The notes beneath the pieces are model-generated. The model saw nothing but the letters and a program-made list of their open reading frames with translations. It did not search any database and had not been told where the DNA came from. From positions 4,221,891 through 4,285,890 of the forward strand of contig NC_037267.1 in assembly GCF_000002425.4 (NCBI RefSeq): a DNA stretch of 64,000 nt. The letters run 5' to 3'. The translations under genes and the position numbers were made by a program. Source of the DNA: Physcomitrium patens. Its lineage: Eukaryota; Streptophyta; Bryopsida; Funariales; Funariaceae. Positions 32,647-44,419 of this stretch are shown here, piece after piece (the first letter of the stretch is position 1; each line of letters opens with the position of its first letter).

Positions 32647-33978
32647 TGTTGTATGGCATGATTTGCTATTTGGAAATACATTGGATATCTAGCTCTAGAG
32701 ATTTTAGCTTAAACCTTTATATGAATGTTGTCTTAGCTTCCAAAACTCCTTTATTTTGCATAAAACTCAAAAATATAACAAAATCCCTTCAAAACATATT
32801 TTTCCCACAAAGGATTTCTTCTTTCCAAACTTTAGAAATTCATAACTCTTGATCTAACCATTTAATTTGTATAAAATTATTATTTAGGTAGAATTCTTCC
32901 TTAAGTTTTATCAAAAAAAAAACCAACTGCAAATTCACTTTCGATCTTATGGCATCTAAGAAACCCTAGTAGATGCTATAAACCCTAATTTACCAGCATC
33001 CGAGCACTATTTTCATAATATCTTAAGAATCCAATACTCAAATGTCATAAAACTTATGTATAAAGTTTACTAACATAAAATTACACATTCCCTAATATTT
33101 TGAGCCAGATTCTTGTCAAATTGTGCAAGATATAGCTCAAGACACAACTACTAGTAAATCGGGTCACTTACTACCCTTAGATTGCATGTGCTGACTTTAA
33201 AATCCAATAACTCTTTCATTTCAACTTGGAATCCAACAAGTAATATAAAAAAAGTATAGCTGCAAAAGTGCTCTCTCTAGTCGCGGTTGCTGATCCTTAA
33301 TTGCTATCCAAACGCGTGCATTATGCCAAAAAGAAAGACAGTAGCTCCCAAATCAACACCTTAACTTTGAGCGCTTGTATCTCCTTCATATAAACTCCAA
33401 ACCATATAAAATTTGCACCAAAACCATAGCCAAAAACCTAAACTTGCTGACCTTAGCCTTTAAGGCTCGAATGGATCCGAAAATTTAACCCTAATCCCTA
33501 ATATGGCCTCAGGTAGCCTCCTCAAAGCCCATCGATTATGATTTTTGACCAATAGGAATGGAGATTTTCATCATCCATCTCCATTCATCTATATTGGTGC
33601 CCTAATTACTCTCTTTGCTACCAAAACCCTTTTTCAATCTTTTTTCTTATAAGATTTACATAATTTATGCTCTAAACACTAAATAAAAGAACTAAAATAA
33701 GTTTCTAAAGATAACCAATGTCTAATAAAGGTGATTCTAAATATTTAGAAGTTACTATCAACCAAAACCAATCTTAAAACCCACTATGAAAAGGAAATTA
33801 AAGTTATGCAAATTTTATAGTAATCTTTTTAATCAACTTCTTCTCAAAATAATAATCAAGTTATATTCTACAACCAACTAAAATTTACTAACATGGTTCT
33901 CATCATGTTACTTAATAAATTATATATTAAGTATATAATTACATTATTTTCATATAGTAGCCGAACCACAACACGACA
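32647..33978 (-). repeat. Second family-S solo LTR (1332 bp) in G1
   Basis: Runs TGTTGTATGGC...CAACACGACA. It lies between the integrase C-terminal region (TYQLHLL) and the segment reading SKSMKNHLIFHMSLLESY, which should be contiguous. It matches the 30646 copy along its length by eye but is clearly diverged. No clean target duplication was seen. It may be a solo LTR left by recombination or an eroded insertion. Confidence 0.75.
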
Positions 33979-34263
33979 TCGAAGTCTATGAAGAACCACC
34001 TTATATTTCACATGTCTCTTTTGGAGTCGTATAAGATAATGAATATCTTGAGAAGAAGACAAATGCCACCTCTTCTTATAGAAGTGGATAATAATCAAGA
34101 GTTTGAAGTAGAAGAAGTCTTAGACTCAAGGTGGCACCAAAATATGTTGGAATATCTTGTTCATTAGCATGGATATGATATTAGTGAACACACATGGGAG
34201 CCATCAAAGAATCTTGCAAATGCAGCAAAGAAAGTTGAAGACTTTTATCAATGACATCCATCA
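33979..34263 (+). pseudogene. G1 chromodomain region
   Basis: Reads IFHMSLLESYK, then EFEVEEVLDSRWHQNMLEYL, a stop replacing the expected Trp, then HGYDISEHTWEPSKNLANA. This is a typical chromovirus chromodomain with key aromatic positions partly kept. Small frame disruption follows near 34255. Confidence 0.78.
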
Positions 34264-34363
34264 AAACTAAGATAAAGAATAGAAAACCTTTGTTATAAAA
34301 GAAAAAAGATCAAAAGAAAATAACATTCTGCCTTCTATCTTTCATTGTAGCTTCTGTGATGAG

Positions 34364-34810
34364 ATGGAGCACCAACAACTAGTAGATTCAACTCAAGAGC
34401 TTTCATTTGCAGACTTACAAGATGAGACATTACGATTGTCACAATCTTTAAGACAATGGAATCGAGATGAAGATCCTCAAGAATGACATGTCCTTCCTTA
34501 AATAAATGACGAGATATAATATATTTGGTATCACAACCTTGGAAGAGACTTCCAATGTTTAGTGATTTTATTAGACGTAAGAACAACTCCTAATGGTGTT
34601 TCAAATGTTTTATTTGAAAGAATTTATAAAGGCCTCAATAATGACCAAATAACACGGTGGTCTTCTCGCCTTGGTATGAGACACTATAGATGGTTGAGAG
34701 GACCTATCAACCATCTTTGAAGAGAGCAAAGATTGGAGTATGTAACAAATATAATTCGCCGCATCTTGGACTTTTTCAACATATGAAGACTGTTCTTCGT
34801 GGAATTCATC
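34364..34810 (+). pseudogene. G1 copy of the extra ORF downstream of pol
   Basis: Starts MEHQQLVDSTQELSFADLQD and continues LRLSQSLRQWNRDEDPQE to a stop (about 34486). After a further stop it reads CLVILLDVR and WSSRLGMRHYRWLRGPINHL, then REQRLEY. Compare element B: SQPSSS..SRDEE..HVP, SLVIVFEIE and SHYCWLQGSMNHL..EQQLEF. The order, spacing and position (chromodomain, then this ORF, polypurine tract, LTR) agree. Function unknown. Confidence 0.65.
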
Positions 34811-34827
34811 TCTAGAAGGGGGGATAA

Positions 34828-35151
34828 TGTCACGAACATGTATATTTACCTCAATAGTTACTTATAAGATTAAGTAGAAATAGGTAAAATAGAATAATTT
34901 CATAAAATCTTCTAGTGAAGCTTTCTAGAAGCTTCATAAACACGGTTTTGACTTTAGATGTGTTTGTAGGTTAGAAACTTGGCCAAAAAGCTAACCATAT
35001 AGTAATAATTTATGAAACAAGTTATCTTCGTGTAGTAGCTTGTAGAATAAGCCAACTACATGGCGCATACATAGATAACTTGCCTTGTAAGATAAGACAT
35101 GTTGCTAACAAAGTCAATACATGTTGGAGGTCTTATAGGACATCACTACAT
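34828..35151 (+). repeat. Right LTR of G1, first part (split by N1)
   Basis: Starts TGTCACGAACATG right after a polypurine run (tctagaaggggggata). It is 324 bp, exactly the length of the matching part of the left LTR (20057-20380). It contains TTCtaGAAgcTTC (34923-34935), a three-unit HSE. Confidence 0.88.
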
Positions 35152-36877
35152 TGTCGTATTGTAATACGACTATATGATGAAAATATAAATGAAAAAGATA
35201 TTATTAATATTTAGTCATCTTGGATGTTACAAATAGTGGCCAATTCTAGTGCCAATATTCAAGGTCAATTAATGTCACCTCACCGGCGTCATCAAACCAA
35301 ATACCCTCTATACCAACGGGACAATCAGGATTATTTTTCAACCCTACATGGAACAAGCATAGTAGGTATATACTGGTGGAGACACCCAATATGCATGATG
35401 GAGGTACAGGAAGACCACTTTGTCGTTTCTGTTGCAAATAGGTTGATCATTATGCCAATGAATGTTCTAATCCCAAAGCCAGTGATGATTACGTGCTAGT
35501 GTATAGGAATTATAAGCAAACAAGGTATACTTATCAACAATGTAATACTCCGTCTAATTTTAATAAGTGGGATCAGTAGATCCAAAATCAAAGAAAAATT
35601 GGGGAGATAAATCAAGGTCCTCAAGATTCTCTAGTCAATCGAATGGAATGAGTCCAAGCCATTCTTACCAAGAATCGGCAAAAAAAAAAAGGACCAATTC
35701 AATATTTGGGTGAGTCTGATGTGAAGGGCCAATTTGACCCAATTATAGGGACATCCAATCCAGATCCTAGTATGGGCCTCTTACCCAGTATGAGACCTGA
35801 TTTGGTTGGACAATCCAATGAGGTGCCAAATACGGAGGCTTTGGTTCCATTTTAAGCTGTTTCATTCTCTATGCCGTTTCGGGAGAAACATCCTTTCCAT
35901 GAAAAGTTCTTCTTAGAGACAAGAATTTTGAGGAAGCACCATCGACTGTTCTAATTTGGAGTCGAGGGCGGAAGAAAAGGGGACCACATGGAGTTAAAAG
36001 GGAGGAGAGGATAAGAAAAAGGGCATTCAAAGATCAGGATTTTGGAGTTGGAGAGCTAGCTTCAAGCTCCTTTGAAAGGTATAGAATTGGATTTATAGGG
36101 TTTGAGAGGACTTTTGCAATCATTGCTAAAAGTCAGTGTTTGTATTAGTGAATTGGATTTTTTTGTAATAAAGTTAAGGCTCATACTCTTGACTGTTTTG
36201 TGAAATTGAAAAAACTTCTGCGGTTGAAATTTAGAGGTATCTAGAAGATTGAGTATATTGAGTGCATGCAAAAAATTATGTTAATCTGACAGAACAAATA
36301 GAGGATATTTGACTATTAATGTAAAGAGATATCGAAAGTTAGCAGATTGAGATTGTTTAGGATTTCTGTAATATTTGGAGATCTACGGACTAGAATAAGG
36401 TAATTTTTGGCATGATAAGTCGAAGACTTTTAGGTGGCAGTCAAGATACATCAATGTGGATTAACGACATTTTCTTGCAACCTATAAGTTAGATTGGATT
36501 GAAACTTCTTGAGCATTTGGAAGGCTTACAAAGATACTAGTGGTAGAAGTTTACAACCATCAGACGGTCATATTGAAAATTATAGCTTACCGAAGCTCGC
36601 CATCTAAGGTTAAGATTAAAAATAAAAATAAAATAAAAATAAAATAAAAATAAAACTAACAAATAACAAAAGACTTGTGCTTATAATATCTTGAAGTTAT
36701 TAAAATAGTGTTTCTAAGCATTTTGTAATGGGATTAATCTTTTATATTGAAATCCGAAATAATTATATTTAAATGGTTGAAATTCACTAGCCTACTTGGA
36801 TACTTATAAAACATTGTTTTATCTTCCACAGCCAGACGCCCGGTATGTTTTCAAGTAAGATAGCACATTATACGACA
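35152..36877 (+). repeat. Left LTR of N1, containing a gag-like coding remnant
   Basis: Within the LTR, about 35270-35855, one frame reads about 195 codons with only three stops. It includes RPLCRFCCK-stop-VDHYANECSNP (zinc-knuckle-like C-X2-C-X5-H-X4-C), YRNYKQTRYTYQQCN, GQFDPIIGTSNPDPSMGLLP and SNEVPNTEALVPF. The stops are TAG or TGA one change from sense codons. The stretch is present in both LTRs. A second, antisense 69-codon frame (36062-36271) is identical in the two LTRs but has no motif. Confidence 0.7.
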
Positions 36878-38052
36878 TAAATGGTGAACCTGACGTGAAA
36901 GCTTAAGGTAGAAAGTATTGGATTTCATTTATTTTTATTTTATTTTATGGAGAACAAGAATAAAAATTTTAAAGGATCTTTGGGAGGAGCTTCAAGTGGA
37001 GCATCTGATAGAGTTTCTTCTAAATGACAAGATATGTACATGGATCCATCCATTGCTAGTATGTTTCAAGCCTTATCATTATTTATGTAACAACAACAAA
37101 GCAATGATGGCAAAGAAGCTTTAGCAACCAAATTTTTGCAAGCAGTGGTCAAAGTAATCTCTTATCTCCGGTATCATGGCTAGTCCAAATAATTCAACCA
37201 TCTTCTTCTCAGAAATCCGATTTAATTCTATTTCCCAAACATAACATCTTAAATACTTTGAAATATCCCTTCCATTCATGGGAGATTTTTTTGCATGCAT
37301 TAAAAGAAAAATATTTCTTGGAGGACATTGATCGTGTTATTAAGAAATTATTTTTAGAATGGATTAAGTGGCCTAATAAGAATTTATAAGTAACAGAGCT
37401 ACTAAGGGAATTTGAGAGGCAGTATTTTCAATTATCGAAGGTAGAAAAATTGACATTAGAGCCGAACAAGGTTGAATTATTTCTTCAAGCTGCTGATGGA
37501 GAATTACAAGGAAAATTGGAGTTGCTTCTTGAAGACAAAGAAGAAGATGAAGGATTGATAAGAAAATGGAAAAATGTTGAAAATGTGGTGGATTTGCTTG
37601 CAAAAAGAGAAAGGAAGAAGGATAGGAGTAATATTCCAAAAGCAGTACAAGCACCTAAAATTCCAGTACATACAATACGACCAACAATACCTACTGTTCA
37701 ACCTTCAACATCTTTATCAAAGAAAGGAGACATGGAGATTGAAGAAATTATATGTGGAATGCGAGATCTTCAAATCAAATTGGCAAGACTTGAAGAAAAC
37801 ACTTCTACAAATAATTTGAAGAATGTTTCAAAACAAGAGTATGTACAAAGATGTATCTGGTGTGATGACGCTTCATATACTAGGAAGGATTGCAATAAAT
37901 TTAATAATATGATACAGCAAAGAATTATTTATTGGAAAGATGGAAAGATAGCATTAAAAGATACAAAAGATCTCCTTCAAATCAATTTTGGCAAAAGAGG
38001 TATGAGAGCATTGATTCAAGATTATTTAAAAGAACATAGAATAGCAACATAA
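36878..38052 (+). pseudogene. N1 leader and gag first part
   Basis: After the LTR comes taaatggtgaacctgac, which may hold the primer-binding site (a TGG occurs 4 nt in). Gag is readable from about 37390: LLREFERQYFQLSKVEKLT, then open from 37450 to 38052 with AADGELQGKLELLLEDKEED and KRERKKDRSN, and a degraded zinc knuckle CIWCDDASYTRKDCNKF in which the expected His is Tyr. It ends at a stop after HRIAT. Confidence 0.7.
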
Positions 38053-39230
38053 GAGAGTACAAGTTATGGCACTAGAGTAGATGATGACTTTGGTGGAAGT
38101 ATGGAAACTAGTAAATTTTGGACTTCTGCTATTTCTACAATGAAAAAGAAAAAAATTCCTCGAGAAGCATTATTGAGGACTGCAGCTACAATATAAGGTG
38201 CAACAAGTTGGAAAGAACATGTTGAGTCTCTTTTAGTTCATGCATATATTGCTAAGAGCCAACATGAAGCTTTGATGGAAGAAAAGAGACGAGGAAATTT
38301 TGATGATACAAGAGAAGGAAATTCTTCTAAGAGGCAGACTCAAAGAAATGAGGCTCGTGAGATGATTTCACAAGAATTACCTATAAAGGATACTTCAGCA
38401 TCATTGGAAGAAAAAATAAAAGAGACAAAAGATAAGGATAAATCAATTGCTTATAAGCTACTTTATGATATTAAAGTGGCAAAAAATTTAAAAGGGGTGT
38501 TGGAAGAACATATATTAAATGCTAAGGTGGAATTCACATTGAAAGAGATTTTGGAAATTATAAAGAAGGAATTTCATGCTATTATCATTAACAGCATTAA
38601 GCAAAAGAGGCAATTAATGGACAAAGCTAGAATAAGTCATGCTATTGATGCAAGATTATATAAAGATGAAAAAGAGGTTGATAATGGTTATAAGCAATCA
38701 ACAAATAAAAAGAATGGATATAATCAACGAGTACATTTCGAAGATTATAGTGATAAGGAAATGGAAGCTTCAAGCCATTATACTCGAAAATATTGAGCAA
38801 GGGCAATTACTGAAGTATTGGTGAAAGTAGGAGATATAGAAGAACCAATTGTTGCTTTAGTTGACCATGGTTGTGAAATAAATCTTATATCTTAAGATCT
38901 TTATAAGAAGCAAAAATAGCCAATTGATATGGAACATGGATGGGCAATATGAGCAGCTAATAATGCATGAGGTGAATTATATGGAGCTCATCCAGATATC
39001 CAAATTTGGATTGGAGATGTTGCAATAGAACAACATTTCTTTATTCAAGATACAACATCTTATCCATTGATTTTAAGACAACCTTATATTATGGCAATAC
39101 GGATGGAAATAAAAGTACTTGACGATGGTTCTGCTTATATAAAGGTACGTAGTGAAGATGGAAGAAAAGCTGTAAAATTTTTGACAATACCTCCTAATCA
39201 TAAACGAAATCGAGATAAGTTGAGGATTTA
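38053..39230 (+). pseudogene. N1 gag-pol linker and protease
   Basis: Open from 38272 to 38796 with a Lys/Glu-rich region (KDTSASLEEKIKETKDKDKS, LLYDIKVAKNLKGVLEEHIL). It then passes a stop into a retropepsin-like segment: IVALVDHGCEINLIS (catalytic Asp kept, His at the next position) and YPLILRQPYIMAIRMEIKVL. Several TGA/TAA stops lie between about 38890 and 38970. Confidence 0.65.
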
Positions 39231-39289
39231 AGGATTTAAGGATTTTGATATTAGAAATATTATGTATAAAAAATTTGATGATTTTAAAA

Positions 39290-40730
39290 GAAAATAAAGG
39301 AAAAGATTATATAGTATTGAAAAGGAATTATGCAAGTTAGGGACATTAGAAGATGATGAGAAGATTTTAGGTGTTTATGAAGAAAATGGATTGGAGGATT
39401 CTTTAGAATTAATTGCATCTATTGGATTGGGGGATAATGATAAGATTGTGGAAATTCATTCGAGGGAGGTTTATTCTATACTTGAATCTTTTCAAGCACC
39501 AAAAGTTATTGTAGAGACAAAATATAAAATAGTAAATAAAAAGATAAAACCTGTTGCCGGACCTTTACCAGAAGATTGTAAGGAAAAAATAGAAGAAGCA
39601 TCAAAAGAAGAGAATTTAAGAGATCCAAAGAAGATTGGACATCAGTTTACAAAGGAGACTTTTGAAGAATTGAAGATTGGATGTGATGGTTCCTTATTTC
39701 CAACAAAAATTGAATATTTTAAAAAAAATGCTTGCAAAACGAGGTAAATCATTTGTCTTTGGGTCTCGTGAAATAGGATGTGTAGATCCTAATGTTGTTG
39801 CTTCTATGGTTATCTTTAGAGTACCTCATGTGCCTTGGAACTTAAGGCCAATTTCCGTATCGAGGACACATTTACCTAAATTGGTGGAATTATTGAAAGA
39901 AAAGATACAAATGAAAGTTTTGGAGCCTTTTTTTGCTTCATATTCTAGTCGTTGGTTTACGATGCCTAAGAAAAATGGATCATTACATTTTATTCAAGAT
40001 ATGTAATCAATAAATGTAGTAACTATAAAAAATAGAGGTATAAGACCTTTAGTAGACGAATTTGCAGAAGCGTTTGTGGGAAGGGCAATTTATTCAATAG
40101 GTGATTTATATTCGAATTGTGATCAATTTCAACTTGCAAATGGGAATAGAGATCTAACAACAATGAGAACGTCACTTAGATTACTTAAAATGTGTACTCT
40201 CCCTCAGGGTGCTATTAACTCAGTTGTACATATGATGAATGGGATGAACAAGGTATTAAGAGACTTCATTCTTGAAAAAACTATGCCCTTTTTAGATAAT
40301 GTTCCTATCAAAGGATGTAAAGAATGAGAAAAAGATGAAACTTTAGATGAGAGGGGATATCGCAAATATGTTGTTAATCATATACAAGATTGTGAAAAGA
40401 TTTTAACTCGACTTGAAGAGGTTCATCTTACACTTTGAGGAGTAAAATCTATATTTAGAATACATGAAGTTCTTATTATTAGGTATTTATATGGATTTTA
40501 TAGAAAAAAGCTAGATCTAAGCAAAGTTGATGCAATTGGAAGAATGAAAGTTTCATGTGAATTTTTAACAGAAGTACGCAGGTTTTTAGGAGCTTGTGTA
40601 TTTTATCGTATATGGATTCTTCATTGTGCTCATGTAGCAAATCCATTGTATGAATTATTACATAAGGCTTATTAATTTAAATGAGAAAGAAAGCATACTG
40701 AAGTAATGCAGAAGCTAAAGGTGTTATTGG
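39290..40730 (+). pseudogene. N1 reverse transcriptase
   Basis: Open pieces 39391-39747, 39677-40006 and 40076-40327. Motifs: KSFVFGSREIGCVDPNVVAS, PHVPWNLRPISVSRTHLPKL, SSRWFTMPKKNGSLHFIQDM, YSIGDLYSNCDQFQLANGN, MRTSLRLLKMCTLPQGAINS and MPFLDNVPIKGC. The last is the RT active-site loop; the second Asp of the usual Asp-Asp is Asn (40298-40300), which should abolish activity. Afterwards VRRFLGACVFYRIW is the connection region. A frameshift lies at about 39720. Confidence 0.78.
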
Positions 40731-41400
40731 TTATACCTCTAATTTTAAGAAAAATTGATTATGACTGTAATAGACAAATAATTCTTACTGTGGATACCAG
40801 TCCTATTGCTATTGGATGGACTGTGGGTCAAAATGATTCCAATGGAAATAGATTTGCAGTTCGATTTGGAGCTAAAGTTTTAAGTACTCATTAACATGCA
40901 TATTTGTAAATCAAAAGAGAACTTTGGAGAGTTGTTTCAGCTATAAAAGCTAAAAAGGATTATTTGATTGGTGCAGCAGTAGTAATTGAAACAGATTGCT
41001 TGTCATTACTTGGAATGATTACTAATTATTCAACACCGGATATTATAATATTAAGATGGATTGCTTATATTAAATCATTAAATCCGAAATTTAAGCATGT
41101 TGCTGAAAAAGATAATTTAGTAGCAGACATGCTATCTAGAGCAAGATATGAAAGAGAAGATGAAATGATTGAAGATATTGATGATGTTGGATCAAAATTC
41201 TATTCAGTATCAAATCTTAACAAAGAAGACAAGCTATTTTTTGAAGAATTTTATGAAGGAGAATTATTGGATATTGGTCATTATTTGAATATCTTGACTA
41301 AACAAGAAAATTGGTCTACAAAAAAAATTAAAAAAATAAGAAAAAAAGTATATGGATTTTTGCTTCAAGAAGGATTCTTATAGAAGAGACCAAAGAAAGG
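40706..41400 (+). pseudogene. N1 RNase H and connection to integrase
   Basis: LTVDTSPIAIGWTVGQNDSN is the RNase H start. ELWRVVSAIKAKKDYLIGAA, ETDCLSLLGMI, LRWIAYIKSLNPKFKHV and DNLVADMLSRAR follow. Stops lie at about 40892 (LSTH-stop) and 40909. The integrase N-terminal spacer is open to 41383. Confidence 0.75.
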
Positions 41401-41407
41401 AATTGGA

Positions 41408-42650
41408 ATGCCACAAAGAGTGATAGGCAATAAGGAAGAGAAACAAAAATTATTAAAAAGGTTTCATAATATTTTATGGGCAGGACATAGAGGAATTTGG
41501 GCTACTTTTGCTAAACTTAAAGAACAATATTGGTGGAGAAATATGTATCGAGATGTGCTCTTATTTGTAGAATCATGTGAAATTTATCAAGCGTATTCTA
41601 ATATATGACATCAAAATGGTCTTCATCCTACATATCCTCTAGTTATTCATTTTAAATGGATTGTTGATTTGATTACTATGCCAATTGGATTATGGAAAAT
41701 GAGATATTTGATCTTAGCTCATGAAGATTTATCAAATCGAGTAGAAGGAAGAACATTGAGAATAAAAACTATGGAAGGAATTTGTAGATTTTGCTTAAAG
41801 ATGTTATTTGCCACTACGGATGTGTAGGAAAAATCCCTACAGATCATGGAGAATTAAATGCACAAGAAGCTTGTGAATTCTTTGAAAGATGTGGAATTAA
41901 ACTATCACTGACTATTGCTTATAATCTTGAAGGAAATGCAAAAAATAAACGTGGTCACCCACCGATTGTGAAAGCATTAGTTAAAGCTTATAATGGGAAG
42001 GTTAGAGAATGGCCACGACTTTTATCATTTGTATTATGGGCTGATTGAACAACTCATAGCTCAGTAACAGGATATATGCCTATTGAACTTATGACAAGTC
42101 AAAAATCAATTATGCCAATTGAAGAAAAAGTACCTACTTGGAGTGTGCTACTATGGGAAGATGGATTGACAAGAGAAGAACTTCTAGCTATTAGAATTTA
42201 ATAATTAGAGTAAAGATCAGAAGATGTGCAAATAGCATTAGAAAGGTTAAAAAGAGCAAGGTTACAAAAAAAGACACAATTTGATAAGCAACATTGATTG
42301 AGGCCTAAAGCAATTGAAGAAGGTGATTGGATTTTGGTCTATGATAGTGGCTTGGACAATCAACATAGTACTTTAAAGAAGTTTTCTAAATGATGGTTTA
42401 GACCATATGTAGTAACAACTGTTCATGATAATGTAAGTTACTCATTGTAGGAGTTAGATGGAACAAGATTAAAAATACCAATTGTAGGGAAGCAAATAAA
42501 AATATTTAAACAAAAACAAACATAAATGAATATAGAAGACCTTGGTGAAGATATAGATATTCCTCAACATGAAGATGAATTTGACATAGATAGCAAAAAT
42601 GATGAAGATGATTTGGACGAAGACTTGAAGAATGTATTATGAATCAAACA
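41408..42650 (+). pseudogene. N1 integrase and acidic C-terminal tail
   Basis: Zinc region: RFHNILWAGHRGIW, YWWRNMYRDVL, ESCEIYQAYSN (H, H, C kept; the last Cys is Tyr). Core: DLITMPIGLW, TDHGELNAQEACEFFERCG, then YNLEGNAKNKRGHPPIVKAL, REWPRLLSFVLWAD, GYMPIELM. The tail after 42520 is Asp/Glu-rich (EDIDIPQHEDEFDIDSKNDE). Many stops; no chromodomain. Confidence 0.75.
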
Positions 42651-42704
42651 ACAATTGGATTATTTGGTGCATACCAAAAGATGTAGAGGTTTAGAAGGAG
42701 TGGA

Positions 42705-44419
42705 TGTCGTGTTGTAACATGACTATATAGTCAAAATATAAATAAAAAAGATATTATTAATATTTAGTCATCTTGGATGTTACAAATAGTAGCCAATTCT
42801 AGTGCCAATATTGAAGGTCAATTAATGTCACCTCACCGGCGTCATCAAACCAAGTACCCTCTATACCAATGGGACAATCATGATTATTTTCCAACCCTAC
42901 ATGGAACAAGTCTAGTATGTATATACTGGTAGAGACACCCAATATGCATGATGGGGGTGCAGAAAGATCACTTTGTCGTTTCTGTTGCAAATAGGTTGAT
43001 CATTATGCCAGTGAATGTTCTAATCCCAAAGCCAGTGATGATTACGTGCTAGTGTATAGGAATTATAAGCAAACAAGGTATACTTATCAACAATGTAATA
43101 CTCCGTCTAATTTTAATAAGTGGGATCAGTAGATCCAAAATCAAAGAAAAATTGGGGAGATAAATCAAGGTCCTCAAGATTCTCTAGTCAATCGAATGGA
43201 ATGAGTCCAAGCCATTCTTACCAAGAATCGGCAAAAAAAAAAAGGACCAATTCAATATTTGGATGAGTCTGATGTGAAGGGCCAATTTGACCCAATTATA
43301 GGGACATCCAATCCAGATCCTAGTATGGGCCTCTTACCCAGTATGAGACCTGATTTGGTTGGACAATCCAATGAGGTGCCAAATACGGAGGCTTTGGTTC
43401 CATTTTAAGCTGTTTCATTCTCTATGCCGTTTCGGGAGAAACATCCTTTCCATGAAAAGTTCTTCTTAGAGACAAGAATTTTGAGGAAGCACCATCGACT
43501 GTTCTAATTTGGAGTCGAGGGCGGAAGAAAAGGAGACCACATGGAGTTATAAGGGAGGAGAGGATAAAAAAAAGGGCATTCAAAGATCAGGATTTTGGAG
43601 TTGGAGAGCTAGCTTCAAGCTCCTTTGAAAGGTATAGAATTGGATTTATAGGGTTTGAGAGGACTTTTGCAATCATTGCTAAAAGTCAGTGTTTGTATTA
43701 GTGAATTGGATTTTTTTGTAATAAAGTTAAGGCTCATACTCTTGACTGTTTTGTGAAATTGAAAAAACTTCTGCGGTTGAAATTTAGAGGTGTCTAGAAG
43801 ATTGAGTATATTGAGTGCATGCAAAAAATTGTGTTAATCTGATAGAACAGATAGAGGATATTTGACTATTAATGTAAAGAAATATCGAAAGTTAGCAGAT
43901 TGAGATTGTTTAGGATTTCTGTAATATTTGGAGATCTATGGACTAGAATAAGGTAACTTTTGGCATGGTAAGTTGAAGACTTCTTGGGAGCAGTCAAGAT
44001 ACATCAGTGTGGATTAACGACATTTTCTTGCAACCTATAAGTTAGATTGGATTGAAACTTCTTGAGCATCTAGAAGGCTTGCAAAGACACTAGTGATAGA
44101 AGTTTACAACCATCGGACGGTCATATTGAGAATTATAGCTTGTTGAAACTCGCTATCTAGGATTAGGATTAAAAATAAAAATAAAATAAAAATAAAACTA
44201 ATAAATAATAAAAGACTTGTACTTATAATATCTCGAAGTTATTAAAATAGTGTTTCTAAGTATTTTGTAATAGGATTAAGTTTTTACATTGAAATCCGAA
44301 ATAGTTGTATTTAGATGGTTGAAACCCACTAGCCTACTTGGATACTTGTAAAACATTGTTTTATCTTCCATAGCCAGATGCTCGGTGCATTCTCAAGCAA
44401 GATAGCATGTAATACGACG
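42705..44419 (+). repeat. Right LTR of N1
   Basis: TGTCGTGTTGTAACATGAC...AATACGACG. It is collinear with the left LTR; differences are scattered and mostly transitions, plus a short deletion in the ataaaaataaaa run near 44170. It repeats the zinc-knuckle-bearing reading and the 69-codon antisense frame (43615-43824). Confidence 0.85.

Larger units (their letters stand above)
35152..44419 (+). mobile_element. Element N1: Ty3/gypsy LTR retrotransposon, about 9.27 kb, inserted in the G1 right LTR
   Basis: LTRs 35152-36877 (1726 bp) and 42705-44419 (about 1715 bp), with TGTCGTATTG...ATACGACA ends and a 4-bp decayed duplication (acat/acgt). The two LTRs are about 95% or more identical by eye, yet gag-pol has a few dozen stops and several frameshifts. 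A polypurine run ttagaaggagtgga precedes the right LTR. Its pol is of a different lineage from B and G1: no chromodomain, RT with FLDNxPIKGC. Its LTR carries a gag-like coding segment (see the LTR entries). Confidence 0.88.

Noticed and set aside
36062-36271. 69-codon minus-strand ORF identical in both N1 LTRs
   Set aside because: Identity follows from LTR duplication; no motif and no start context.
35152-42704. In-frame TAA/TAG/TGA as recoded sense codons (alternative genetic code)
   Set aside because: Frameshifts also occur and the host gene uses standard stops; the pattern fits C-to-T decay of pseudogenes.
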